A stretch of 28,141 nucleotides of DNA from Muribaculaceae bacterium (GTDB lineage: Bacteria > Bacteroidota > Bacteroidia > Bacteroidales > Muribaculaceae). Positions 15,807 through 24,017 of the stretch are shown here, piece after piece. The notes under the pieces are model-generated. The model saw nothing but the letters and a program-made list of their open reading frames with translations. It ran no database searches and was not told the origin of the DNA. Numbering within the stretch: position 1 is the stretch's first letter; each line of letters begins with the position of its first letter. The position numbers and the translations under genes were made by a program. The stretch lies in the NCBI GenBank assembly GCA_016292745.1, contig JAEDFO010000028.1:1-28141 (forward strand). Direction: 5' to 3'.

Positions 15807-16397
15807 TTATTGGCCAACAACAACCTTACTGTGGCGCAGCACTTTATCGTTAAGCATATAGCCCTTCTGCACGGTGTCGATAACTTTGCCTTTGAGTTTC
15901 TCGTCGTCGGTAGGGAACACAGTGACAGCCTCATGGAGTTCAGTATCGAAATCGACACCGGCATCGGTTGCAATTGGCTTCACACCGTTCTGCTCCAGAT
16001 ATTTGGCAAATTTATTGTAAATGATATTCATGCCCTCTTTCACCACAGCGATATCGTCGCAGTTCTCGTTGGCCTGCACACCACGTTCAAAGTCGTCGAT
16101 AATAGGCAGAAGCGCCTTCATGGCCGACTCAGCACCATTCTTAATCAAATCAGACTTTTCCTTTAGAGTACGCTTACGGAAATTGTCGAATTCGGCCATA
16201 AGAAACAGATATTCCTTCTTTTCTTTCTCAATTTGTGCAGATAGTTCATCGTACTTTGCCTGTAACTGTTCCAATTCAGTTGGCTCCTCGTGCTGTTCAA
16301 CCGTCTGCTCAGTGTCAGGTTCTTGAGTTTCAGAAGCCTCTACCTCAACTTCTTCCTTTTCGCTCTTATCTTTGTCCATTTTCTTCTTCTTTTTCAT
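15807..16397 (-). CDS. grpE: Nucleotide exchange factor GrpE
   Basis: At 196 residues this is the normal length. GrpE releases ADP from DnaK. The N-terminus is very charged (poly-Lys, then Glu-rich to about residue 45). A long helix follows (about 40-95, LQAKYDELSAQIEKEKKEYLFL) and then the typical MAEFDNFRKRT segment. The C-terminal part is the beta-domain with GMNIIYNKFAKYLEQNGV and the end HSKVVVGQ. An alternative in-frame ATG lies six codons into the frame (16379); the first start was kept. It is cotranscribed with dnaJ. A promoter is expected in the 81 bases before it, but no clear TAnnTTTG was found there. Confidence 0.96.
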   Translation of the reverse strand: MKKKKKMDKDKSEKEEVEVEASETQEPDTEQTVEQHEEPTELEQLQAKYDELSAQIEKEKKEYLFLMAEFDNFRKRTLKEKSDLIKNGAESAMKALLPIIDDFERGVQANENCDDIAVVKEGMNIIYNKFAKYLEQNGVKPIATDAGVDFDTELHEAVTVFPTDDEKLKGKVIDTVQKGYMLNDKVLRHSKVVVGQ

Positions 16398-16478
16398 AAT
16401 TTAAAATCATAATATCAAAAATGTTGCCAAACTGCAATTCGCGGCAAAACCTACGGAAACATTGCCTGGAATTACGTT

Positions 16479-17315
16479 CTATCGGACATTCGGAGCTAAT
16501 CTCACCACGAATTTGCGGGCAAAATCGAGACTGCGGAAAGCAGATTCTGCCATATTGGCACTATCAAAAATTCCGAACATCGACGAGCCCGAACCCGACA
16601 TCGAAGCATATTCGGCACCTAAACCATACAGTTGCTCCTTGATTTGCGCAAGCTGTCCGAACCGGGCAAACACACTCGGCTCGAAATCGTTAAGCAACAC
16701 TCCTCGCCACAGCGGAACATCGCGCATTACTATATCGGCAATGGGCACTGCCGGCTGTGCAGGCACCACCCCGGCATAAGCCTCCTTGGTCGACACATAC
16801 ACATCGGGCTTAACAAGTACCAGCCATTTCGACGACAAATCAATGCTTACCGGCGAAAACACATCACCGATTCCCGAAGCCAGCATCGGCCTGTTATAAA
16901 TGAAGAACGGGCAATCGGCACCAAGCGACGCTGCCAGTTCAGCCAGCCGTTCGTCGGCAAGGCCAAGACTGTACATTGCATTGAGCATCAACAAAGTGGC
17001 GGAGGCATCGGCTGAGCCTCCTCCAAGTCCAGCCCCATCAGGAATAGCCTTGTGCAGATGGATATCCACTTCGGGCAGGTCGAACATGCTCTGCATCAAA
17101 CGGAATGCCTTCATCACCAAATTCTTCTCAACCGGACAATCAACAGCATTGCCGCTCAACGAAAGCGTTGTGGCATCGCCTTTTGCCGGAACAATCTCAA
17201 GTGCATCCTTGATGTCGACAGGATAAAACAGCGTGCTTATGTCGTGATAGCCGTCATGGCGACGGGCCACGATATTCAGGCCCAGATTAATCTTGGCATT
17301 CGGAAATGTAATCAT
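16479..17315 (-). CDS. ispE: 4-diphosphocytidyl-2-C-methyl-D-erythritol kinase (IspE)
   Basis: This 278-residue GHMP-family kinase of the non-mevalonate isoprenoid pathway phosphorylates the 2-hydroxyl of CDP-methylerythritol. The N-terminus ITFPNAKINLGLNI carries the expected substrate-binding Lys and Asn. The ATP loop is GAGLGGGSADASATL. The C-terminal glycine-rich SGSGSSMFGIF motif is present. The frame is open upstream to 17501, but IspE proteins begin at MITFPNAKINL, and a plausible promoter lies at 17342-17372, so 17315 is chosen. It is divergent from dnaB and lies 81 bases upstream of grpE. Confidence 0.95.
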   Translation of the reverse strand: MITFPNAKINLGLNIVARRHDGYHDISTLFYPVDIKDALEIVPAKGDATTLSLSGNAVDCPVEKNLVMKAFRLMQSMFDLPEVDIHLHKAIPDGAGLGGGSADASATLLMLNAMYSLGLADERLAELAASLGADCPFFIYNRPMLASGIGDVFSPVSIDLSSKWLVLVKPDVYVSTKEAYAGVVPAQPAVPIADIVMRDVPLWRGVLLNDFEPSVFARFGQLAQIKEQLYGLGAEYASMSGSGSSMFGIFDSANMAESAFRSLDFARKFVVRLAPNVR

Positions 17316-17341
17316 TAGTGTAGTGTTTGCTAATTGTTCTG

Positions 17342-17372
17342 CGAAATTACTCATTTCCCGACATTCATTCAA
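17342..17372 (-). promoter_or_regulatory. Possible promoter of ispE
   Basis: On the minus strand TTG (17370-17372), 20 bases, then TAATTTCG (17342-17349), one mismatch to TAnnTTTG, 26 bases before the chosen ATG. Confidence 0.4.
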
Positions 17373-17447
17373 CACCTTCGGGTCGCTTTGTTGATTGTTT
17401 GTTGATAAGATGACACTTTCTTTTCCGCAGAAACCCATATATTTCAC

Positions 17448-17455
17448 TAAATTTG
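17448..17455 (+). promoter_or_regulatory. Promoter -7 element (TAAATTTG) of dnaB
   Basis: Exact TAnnTTTG, 26 bases before the ATG at 17482. It lies inside the longer open frame beginning at 17395, which rules that start out. Confidence 0.6.
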
Positions 17456-17481
17456 CAGTTACAATTATCCGATCTGAGAAA

Positions 17482-19029
17482 ATGGCATACGAAAACAGCA
17501 AAAGTTACAACAAACAGCCGAAACAAAGCAACGACCTGACGCTGCTGGGGAAGGTTCAACCACAGGATACCGAACTTGAGGAAGCCGTGCTCGGCGCATT
17601 GATGCTCGAGAAAGACGCCTACACCATTGTGTGCGACCTTCTTCGCCCAGAAGCGTTCTACGACCCTCGCAACCAGAAAATATATGCGGCAATCGTGAGC
17701 CTCGGCTCGGCTCAGCGTCCCATCGACCTGCTCACCGTAACCGAGCAGCTGCGCACCGACGGCGAACTCGACTTTGTTGGCGGGCCTATACGCATCTCGG
17801 AACTCACTGGCCGCGTGGCCTCGGCAGCACACGTTGAATTCCACGCACGGATAATTGCCCAGAAATTCCTGGCGCGCGAGCTGATTCGCTTCAGCTCGGA
17901 GATTCAGGAAAAGGCATTCGACGAATCAAACGACGTCGACGACCTGTTGCAGGATGCCGAAGGCCGCCTGTTCGAGATATCGCAACGCAACCTTAAGAAA
18001 GATGTAACCATCATTGCACCGGTAATAACCGAAGCCATCAAGCAGATAGAAATTGCATCGAAACGCGAAACCGGCATCAGCGGTCTGCAGACTGGTTTTC
18101 ATCAACTCGACAAGATTACCTCAGGTTGGCAGAATTCCGACCTCATCATCATTGCTGCGCGTCCGGCAATGGGTAAGACCGCTTTCGTGTTGTCGATGGC
18201 AAAGAACATGTCGGTGAACTACGAGATTCCGACAGCGGTGTTCTCGCTCGAAATGTCGAAGCTCCAGCTTGTTAACCGTCTGATTTGCAATGTATGCGAG
18301 ATTGAAGGCGAGAAAATCAAAAGCGGACGCCTCTCGCCGCTTGAATGGAACCAGATAAACACCCGCATCGACGAACTCTTCAGCGCAAAACTCTTTATCG
18401 ACGACACTGCCAGCCTTTCGATTTTCGAGCTCCGCACAAAGGCACGCCGTCTGGTGAGAGAGCACGATGTGAAGATTATTATCATCGACTACCTGCAGCT
18501 TATGAATGCCTCGGGCATGAAGTTCGGTAGCCGTGAGCAGGAAGTGAGTATGATTTCACGTTCTCTGAAACAGCTTGCCAAAGAACTGAACATTCCTATC
18601 ATTGCATTGTCGCAGCTTAACCGAAGCGTTGAGAACCGCACCGACGGAAAGCGTCCACAACTCTCCGACCTCCGTGAATCGGGTGCCATCGAGCAGGATG
18701 CCGACATTGTGTGCTTCATCCACCGTCCGGAATATTACAACCGCTCGGGTGTTGATGCCAACGGCAACGACATTCGCGGCCTTGCCGAATTCATCATTGC
18801 CAAACACCGTAACGGTAGCGTGGAGGACGTGAAGATGCGCTTTGTAGGTAAATATGCACGTTTCCAAAACTGGGAAGACACTCACGAGGTGATACAAAGC
18901 ACCTACGAATCGAAAATAAATCAGGACAACCCCAACGACAACTCCGACTTCCTGGCATCGCAAGCCCCGACAATCGAGCCGAACATGGATTTCATGACCT
19001 CGCCCGACGAAAGCCCGTCGCCATTCTGA
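17482..19029 (+). CDS. dnaB: Replicative DNA helicase DnaB
   Basis: This 515-residue protein is the hexameric helicase that unwinds DNA at the replication fork. The N-terminal primase-binding domain begins after a polar, Gln/Asn-rich 25-residue leader (PQDTELEEAVLGALMLEKDAY). The RecA-like motor carries Walker A at about 227-233 (RPAMGKT), the Walker B region IIDYLQLM (about 335-342), SQLNRSVE, and LRESGAIEQDADIVCFIHRPEYY. The C-terminal tail is acidic and Pro/Ser-rich. Nothing is missing and there is no intein. The long reading frame upstream of 17482 was rejected because the promoter lies within it. It converges on the radC cluster. Confidence 0.97.
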   Translation: MAYENSKSYNKQPKQSNDLTLLGKVQPQDTELEEAVLGALMLEKDAYTIVCDLLRPEAFYDPRNQKIYAAIVSLGSAQRPIDLLTVTEQLRTDGELDFVGGPIRISELTGRVASAAHVEFHARIIAQKFLARELIRFSSEIQEKAFDESNDVDDLLQDAEGRLFEISQRNLKKDVTIIAPVITEAIKQIEIASKRETGISGLQTGFHQLDKITSGWQNSDLIIIAARPAMGKTAFVLSMAKNMSVNYEIPTAVFSLEMSKLQLVNRLICNVCEIEGEKIKSGRLSPLEWNQINTRIDELFSAKLFIDDTASLSIFELRTKARRLVREHDVKIIIIDYLQLMNASGMKFGSREQEVSMISRSLKQLAKELNIPIIALSQLNRSVENRTDGKRPQLSDLRESGAIEQDADIVCFIHRPEYYNRSGVDANGNDIRGLAEFIIAKHRNGSVEDVKMRFVGKYARFQNWEDTHEVIQSTYESKINQDNPNDNSDFLASQAPTIEPNMDFMTSPDESPSPF

Positions 19030-19041
19030 CGCAGCGACCCA

Positions 19042-19134
19042 TTAGGTTGGAACACCCACCAGCCAATCAAGCAATAGCGGGAAGAACACCAGGATGAGAG
19101 CCAACAGAACAATGCTTAAAATGAAACGTCGCAT
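19042..19134 (-). CDS. Possible 30-residue single-span membrane peptide
   Basis: A minus-strand ATG at 19134 opens a 30-codon frame ending in TAA. Its product starts MRRFILSIVLLALILVFFPL and ends LLDWLVGVPT. Two Arg at the N-terminus followed by about 20 hydrophobic residues fit a small inner-membrane protein with its C-terminus outside. It starts 27 bases after the radC stop and would be the last gene of that cluster, converging on dnaB. No ribosome-binding site is visible, but that is normal here. No homologue can be named. It could be chance, although a 126-base gap filled by a clean hydrophobic helix preceded by positive charges is unusual. Confidence 0.5.
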   Translation of the reverse strand: MRRFILSIVLLALILVFFPLLLDWLVGVPT

Positions 19135-19161
19135 AATAGAAAAATTTCCCTGTTAAAAATA

Positions 19162-19878
19162 TCACACGAGCCGTCCTTGGCCCGCATAGCTGTAATAGCC
19201 GTTTGCACACACAATTATGTGGTCGTCAACCGGAATATCGAGCAGTTTTCCAGCCTCCACAAGTTTGTGAGTGAGGTTGTCGTCCTGCAGGCTTGGACGC
19301 AGATTGCCCGAGGGATGATTGTGAAACACAATAATCGAATTGGCAAGATTGTCGACAGCCACCTTCATTATCATTTTCGGGTCGGCCGAAGTTGAACTTG
19401 TACCACCCTGTCCTATCCTTACGCGTGCAATCACACGTTTGGCAGTGTTTAGCGCCACCACCCAGAATTCCTCATGCGGAAGATATCCAATCTGGAATTT
19501 CATCAGGTTATAGGCTTTTGTGCTATCAGTAATCTGAGGTGCAACAAAGTCTTCCGACGAATATCGCTTTGCCAGTTCAATTGCCGACAGGATGGTGATT
19601 GCCTTAGCATCACCTATACCTTTGAAATTGCGTTTCAGGTCGCCTATGGTTTTCTGTCCGAGTGGCACCAGACGGTTGTCGCACCACTGCAGCATTCGCT
19701 GTGCCAGTTCCACCACCGATTCGCCGGGAGTGCCGCTGCCAATAAGAATGGCCAGCAGTTCGGCCTGCGACAAAGCCCCGAAACCATATTTCAAGGCTTT
19801 CTCGCGAGGACGGTCGTCGGCAGCAATGTTCTTCATTGCACGGCAGTAGCCTTTGTTTTCGTTATCTTCACCATCCAT
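19162..19878 (-). CDS. radC: RadC-family JAB-domain protein
   Basis: This 238-residue protein of the RadC/YicR family (annotated as DNA repair, function unproven) has an N-terminal helix-hairpin-helix region (about 15-105: DRPREKALKYGFGALSQAELLAILIGSG ... FKGIGDAKAITI). The C-terminal JAMM-type metal-binding domain has H186, H188 and D199 (HNHPSG then a downstream Asp). The start at 19878 was kept because it lies just 4 bases after the glycosyltransferase stop. An internal ATG (MKNIAADDRPREKA, 14 codons later) matches other family members better and is possible. It is downstream of the fucose/glycosyltransferase genes and probably cotranscribed with them. Confidence 0.93.
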   Translation of the reverse strand: MDGEDNENKGYCRAMKNIAADDRPREKALKYGFGALSQAELLAILIGSGTPGESVVELAQRMLQWCDNRLVPLGQKTIGDLKRNFKGIGDAKAITILSAIELAKRYSSEDFVAPQITDSTKAYNLMKFQIGYLPHEEFWVVALNTAKRVIARVRIGQGGTSSTSADPKMIMKVAVDNLANSIIVFHNHPSGNLRPSLQDDNLTHKLVEAGKLLDIPVDDHIIVCANGYYSYAGQGRLV

Positions 19879-19882
19879 ATTG

Positions 19883-20878
19883 TCATTTACCTTTACGCAT
19901 TCTTATTTCCTGCTCAATATCGCGCCCGCGACGCATCAGAACCTTGACAAACCATGCACGGATGAAACCTATACCATAGCCAATTAGCTGAACGAAACTG
20001 GTAACGATGGCCAGCAACGAAATCTTGAGGCTTTGCGTCTGGGCAAGAGCCGTGGCAAACAAAGCGAAAGCATACACGGCCGGCAGCAAAAGCCACCACC
20101 ACGACATTACACAAGCCAGCACTATGATGGAGGCCATACCCACGGTGAACACTGCCGGAGCAAGGTGTACAAGTTTGAGCGATTCAGGATACAGCAAATA
20201 GAGCGTGATGCGCGACATGCCGAACACGTAGACCTGACGACAGAACTTCTTAAGGTCGACACGCCGTTTATGATACACGTATGCCTCGCGCTCCAAGGCA
20301 ATGGAGAAACCGGCCTTGCGAATGCGCATACTCATGTCGATATCCTCAGAGAACATCTCACGGAATCCACCCACTGCTTGCCACACACGGCGCGAATAGC
20401 CCATATTGAAGCTGCGCGGCACAAATTTCTCAAGCTGCACTTTTCCGCCTCGGATGCCTCCGGTGGTGAGAAACGCCGTCATTGAGAAGTTTATGGCCTT
20501 CTGAATGTCGGAAAACGACTCATGGGCTGCATCTGGCCCTCCGAAACAATCAACATAATTCTGCTCGAGAGCCGTTTTCAGGACATTGAAATAATCGGCA
20601 GGTATAACACAATCGGAATCGAAGAACACAAAGTAATCGCCCACAGCATGCTCAATGCCATAGTTGCGGGCAATGCTCCGCCCCTCGTTTTCCTTATAGA
20701 AATACTTTACCGGAATTTCCGAAACGTATTTCTCTACAATGTCGCGGCATTTCACAGTACTGCCGTCCTCAACTATGAGCACCTCGAAATCCTTGCACGA
20801 CTGAGCTGTAAGACTCTTAAGCAAATCGTCGACCTCGGCAGGACGATTATACACCGGAACAATTATAGAGAAATACAT
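19883..20878 (-). CDS. Family 2 glycosyltransferase, membrane-associated
   Basis: This 331-residue protein has an N-terminal GT-A domain of the GT2 family. It starts MYFSIIVPVYNRPAEVDDLLKSL, then has LIVEDGST for the nucleotide-sugar, FFDSDC as the DXD-type metal site (about residue 93), and SEDIDMSMRIRKAGF as the acceptor-side motif. After about residue 220 there are two or three hydrophobic helices (LVHLAPAVFTVGMASIIVLACVM, then WWWLLLPAVYAFALF), followed by a basic C-terminal tail (RRGRDIEQEIRMRKGK). It probably works at the cytoplasmic face of the inner membrane, adding a sugar to a lipid-linked glycan. Following gmd and fcl in the same direction suggests a fucose-containing surface glycan, but the donor cannot be told from sequence. 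Confidence 0.9.
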   Translation of the reverse strand: MYFSIIVPVYNRPAEVDDLLKSLTAQSCKDFEVLIVEDGSTVKCRDIVEKYVSEIPVKYFYKENEGRSIARNYGIEHAVGDYFVFFDSDCVIPADYFNVLKTALEQNYVDCFGGPDAAHESFSDIQKAINFSMTAFLTTGGIRGGKVQLEKFVPRSFNMGYSRRVWQAVGGFREMFSEDIDMSMRIRKAGFSIALEREAYVYHKRRVDLKKFCRQVYVFGMSRITLYLLYPESLKLVHLAPAVFTVGMASIIVLACVMSWWWLLLPAVYAFALFATALAQTQSLKISLLAIVTSFVQLIGYGIGFIRAWFVKVLMRRGRDIEQEIRMRKGK

Positions 20879-20904
20879 TTTTTCAGAAAAAAGAGAGTGT
20901 ATTG

Positions 20905-21714
20905 TTATTTTTTACCTGATTTCTTACCCTTTTTGCAAGCCTTCGGGCATTCCTTGCACGATGCCTTTATGAGTTTCTGTGCCAGCAGTGGGTCGTTAGT
21001 GGTGATAAAGTCAACGTTGGCATCGATGAAGTGTTGCAGGTCGGCTTCCTTGTTTACTGTCCATACATTTACCTTCATGCCTGCATCCTGGATGCCTTTA
21101 ATCATTCCTGGATCTTTCTTGAACACTCCATAATGGTAGTCGGCACCGGCACAGCCCTTTTCCTTTAGCACGTCAATCGAATAGTCGCCGTTAAGATAAT
21201 AAACGGGGTTGAAAGTACGCTTAATGAACTGTTCGACGGCATTAGGAGAGAATGTGATGAACTCGGTTCGGCTCATGAGCCCTTTTTCGCGAAGCATTGC
21301 AAGACTGAGCTTTACAGCCTCGGTTTCGTGGGCCTTATTCTTGTGGGGCTTGAGTTCGAATATGAGTTTCACCTTAGTTTGCTTTGCCTTTTCAAGATAA
21401 GCATCGAGTGTTGGCACGGTTTCGCCGTTAGGCAGTTTCTGCTTGAGGATATCAGCCGACTGTGAAGTCTCGATAACGAGACCATTGATTTGGTCGTCGT
21501 GGTTAACCACAAGAACATTGTCGGCAGTAAGCCATACATCGAATTCACTTCCATAGCAACCTATAGAATCGGCGAGTTCAAGCGATTTGAGTGAATTTTG
21601 GGCAGAACCGGGAGTATCCCAGAAACCACGGTGAGCAATCACCTTAGGTTTTGCAGCAACGGTGGCCGAGCAAGCCACGAGCGCAATGACAAATAGCGAT
21701 AAGAATTTTTTCAT
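20905..21714 (-). CDS. Exported glycerophosphodiester phosphodiesterase
   Basis: This 269-residue protein has a signal peptide (MKKFLSLFVIALVACSATVAA) followed by the GDPD TIM-barrel. VIAHRGFWDTPGSAQNSL holds the first catalytic His-Arg, EFDVWLTAD the metal-binding Glu/Asp, and VVNHDD the second His. It cleaves glycerophosphodiesters (for example from phospholipid turnover) to glycerol-3-phosphate and an alcohol. The signal peptide ends AxA but also contains ALVAC, so lipoprotein processing is conceivable. The last 20 residues are odd: a Cys/Lys-rich tail (CKECPKACKKGKKSGKK) beyond the barrel. It sits 21 bases after fcl and 26 bases before the glycosyltransferase gene. Confidence 0.92.
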   Translation of the reverse strand: MKKFLSLFVIALVACSATVAAKPKVIAHRGFWDTPGSAQNSLKSLELADSIGCYGSEFDVWLTADNVLVVNHDDQINGLVIETSQSADILKQKLPNGETVPTLDAYLEKAKQTKVKLIFELKPHKNKAHETEAVKLSLAMLREKGLMSRTEFITFSPNAVEQFIKRTFNPVYYLNGDYSIDVLKEKGCAGADYHYGVFKKDPGMIKGIQDAGMKVNVWTVNKEADLQHFIDANVDFITTNDPLLAQKLIKASCKECPKACKKGKKSGKK

Positions 21715-21735
21715 GACACTAAATATTAATTATTA

Positions 21736-22809
21736 TCAATTGTTTTTATACCAGTCGACAAGGCGTGCAACGCCCTCCTCAATTTCAACGCTATGATGCC
21801 ATCCGAGCGAATGGAGCTTGCTCACGTCGGTGAGCTTGCGCATAGTGCCGTCGGGCTTTGTAGCATCCCATCGGATTTCGCCGTTGTATCCAACGGTACG
21901 CTGCACCAGTTCGGCAAGCTGGCGGATTGTAATCTCCTTGCCGCTGCCAATGTTGATATGGCAATTGCGCACCTCGGGGTTAGAGCCACGTACATCGTCG
22001 AAATCGATGTTGAGCAGCGCATACACCGAAGCGTCAGCCATGTCCTCGCTCCAGAGGAATTCGCGGATAGGAGCGCCTGTGCCCCAAAGCATGAGATGGT
22101 CGGCATAAATGCCGTATTTGTTGAGCATAGCCACAATAACTTCGTTAGAGGCAGCCCCGTCGACCCCTTCAACCGGACGACGGTTCATGTCGGCACGAAC
22201 GGCATCCCAATTGGCTTCGTTAAGCATCTTGGCCAGATATAGTTTGCGAATCATAGCCGGCAGCACGTGACTGGTTTCGAGGTTGAAATTGTCGTTAGGA
22301 CCATATAAGTTGGTTGGCATCACGGCAATATAGTTGGTGCCGTACTGCAGATTGAAACTTTCGCACATCTTCAGTCCGGCAATCTTTGCAATGGCATAAG
22401 GCTCGTTGGTGTATTCGAGGGGCGAGGTAAGCAGCGCATCCTCGGTGATGGGTTGCGGAGCCTCACGCGGATAGATGCATGTGCTTCCCAGGAACAGTAA
22501 TTTCTTGACTCCGTGGCGGAAACTCTCGCCGATCACATTCTGTTGAATCTGCAGGTTCTGGTAGATGAAATCGGCGCGATACTTCAGATTTGCCATGATA
22601 CCACCCACATGAGCAGCAGCAAGGACTACATATTCAGGGCGTTCCTCATCGAAGAATCGGCGCACTGCCGCACCATCGAGCAAGTCGAGCTCGGCATGAG
22701 TGCGGCCCACCAGATTTGTATAGCCACGGTGCAGGAGATTGTTCCATATGGCCGAACCAACAAGACCGCGATGGCCGGCCACATATATCTTTGCTTCTTT
22801 TGCTATCAT
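21736..22809 (-). CDS. fcl: GDP-L-fucose synthase
   Basis: At 357 residues this short-chain dehydrogenase/reductase is slightly longer than typical Fcl (about 320). It epimerises and reduces GDP-4-keto-6-deoxymannose to GDP-L-fucose using NADPH. The Rossmann motif is AGHRGLVGSAIW near residue 10. The catalytic Ser is within FLGSTCIYP and the Tyr/Lys pair is in EPYAIAKIAGLKMCE. The extra length comes mainly from an insertion around NRRPVEGVDGAASNEVIVAML, common in Bacteroidota versions. The start is the ATG at 22809, which follows an in-frame GTG at 22812. It lies 4 bases after the gmd stop, so the two steps are coupled. Confidence 0.95.
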   Translation of the reverse strand: MIAKEAKIYVAGHRGLVGSAIWNNLLHRGYTNLVGRTHAELDLLDGAAVRRFFDEERPEYVVLAAAHVGGIMANLKYRADFIYQNLQIQQNVIGESFRHGVKKLLFLGSTCIYPREAPQPITEDALLTSPLEYTNEPYAIAKIAGLKMCESFNLQYGTNYIAVMPTNLYGPNDNFNLETSHVLPAMIRKLYLAKMLNEANWDAVRADMNRRPVEGVDGAASNEVIVAMLNKYGIYADHLMLWGTGAPIREFLWSEDMADASVYALLNIDFDDVRGSNPEVRNCHINIGSGKEITIRQLAELVQRTVGYNGEIRWDATKPDGTMRKLTDVSKLHSLGWHHSVEIEEGVARLVDWYKNN

Positions 22810-22813
22810 CACC

Positions 22814-23893
22814 TTATGCCTTTTTGCTGTTCTTTATCATCTTGACATCGTGGTCGGTCATGATGTTGACCAACTGTTCGAAACTTGTGGTACGAGGGTT
22901 CCATCCCAGTTTCTCGCGAGCTTTCGAGGGGTCGCCAAGCAACTGTTCCACCTCGGCAGGGCGGAAATATTTCGGATCGACCTCAACGAGCACTTTACCG
23001 GTGGCCGTGTCGATGCCTTTTTCGTCAACGCCCTCGCCTTCCCAGCGCAGTTCGATGCCGGCCCGGCGGAATGAGAGAGTTGCAAACTCGCGCACAGTGT
23101 GGTATTCACCGGTGGCGATGACGAAATCATCGGGCTCAGGCTGCTGCATTATCAGCCACATGCATTCCACATAGTCGCGGGCATAACCCCAGTCGCGCAG
23201 AGCATTGAGGTTGCCCAGATATAGTTTTTCCTGCAAGCCGTTGACAATGCGGGCCACGGCAAGAGTGATTTTGCGAGTAACAAAAGTCTCGCCTCGACGT
23301 TCACTCTCATGGTTGAACAGAATACCGTTAACAGCATACATGCCGTAGCTTTCCCGGTAGTTCTTCATAATCCAGAACGAATAGAGTTTGGCACACGAAT
23401 ACGGGCTACGCGGATAGAATGGGGTTTTCTCGTTCTGCGGCACCTCCTGCACCTTGCCATAGAGTTCCGATGTGCTTGCCTGATAAATGCGGGTGCGCTT
23501 TTCCATCTTCAGTATGCGCACAGCCTCGAGCAGGCGCAAAGTGCCCACTGCATCGGTTTCGGCCGTGTACTCCGGCACATCAAACGACACTTTCACATGG
23601 CTCTGGGCCGCAAGATTATATATTTCGGTAGGCTGGACCTCTTGGATGATTCGAATGAGTGAGCTCGAATCGGTCATGTCGCCATAATGAAGCTCGACGA
23701 GGCGCTTGCGCTTCATGTCGCGCACCCATTCGTCAAAGTAAAGGTGTTCAATGCGGCCTGTGTTGAAGCTGCTGCTGCGGCGTATGATGCCATGAACCTC
23801 GTAACCCTTGTCGAGAAGCAGTTCGGCCAAGAACGAGCCGTCCTGCCCGGTAATACCGGTTATCAATGCTATTTTGTCCTTTTTCAATTCCAT
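22814..23893 (-). CDS. gmd: GDP-mannose 4,6-dehydratase
   Basis: This 359-residue SDR enzyme catalyses the first step from GDP-mannose toward GDP-L-fucose. The NADP-binding start is MELKKDKIALITGITGQDGS. The family motif GIIRRSSSFNTGRI follows, then the catalytic YxxxK (SPYSCAKLYSFW) and FNHESERRGETFVTRKI. The frame extends upstream to 24004, but a promoter (23931-23961) lies within that extension and the family start matches MELKKDK, so 23893 is chosen. It is the first gene of the minus-strand cluster gmd-fcl-GDPD-glycosyltransferase-radC. Confidence 0.97.
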   Translation of the reverse strand: MELKKDKIALITGITGQDGSFLAELLLDKGYEVHGIIRRSSSFNTGRIEHLYFDEWVRDMKRKRLVELHYGDMTDSSSLIRIIQEVQPTEIYNLAAQSHVKVSFDVPEYTAETDAVGTLRLLEAVRILKMEKRTRIYQASTSELYGKVQEVPQNEKTPFYPRSPYSCAKLYSFWIMKNYRESYGMYAVNGILFNHESERRGETFVTRKITLAVARIVNGLQEKLYLGNLNALRDWGYARDYVECMWLIMQQPEPDDFVIATGEYHTVREFATLSFRRAGIELRWEGEGVDEKGIDTATGKVLVEVDPKYFRPAEVEQLLGDPSKAREKLGWNPRTTSFEQLVNIMTDHDVKMIKNSKKA

Positions 23894-23930
23894 AGAATTA
23901 TATGAAAATAATATTGTGCATAATTCATTG

Positions 23931-23961
23931 CAAAAATAGTGATTTATGGCGAATATATCAA
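23931..23961 (-). promoter_or_regulatory. Promoter of the gmd-fcl cluster
   Basis: On the minus strand TTG (23959-23961), 20 bases, then TATTTTTG (23931-23938), an exact TAnnTTTG, 37 bases before the gmd ATG. Confidence 0.65.
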
Positions 23962-23983
23962 CTGTATATATGGTGTAAAACAT

Positions 23984-23991
23984 TATCTTTG
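23984..23991 (+). promoter_or_regulatory. Promoter -7 element (TATCTTTG) of the AlaX-like gene
   Basis: Exact TAnnTTTG, 26 bases before the ATG, in the region shared with the divergent gmd promoter. Confidence 0.6.
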
Positions 23992-24017
23992 CAATCAGCA
24001 ACAACTAACTACCTACA

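Noticed and set aside
15019..15861. A 280-codon plus-strand open frame opposite dnaJ and the end of grpE
   Set aside because: dnaJ is unambiguous on the other strand; the antisense product has no domain.
17395..17481. Upstream extension of dnaB by 29 codons
   Set aside because: The TAAATTTG promoter element lies within it, and the extension does not look like a DnaB N-terminus.
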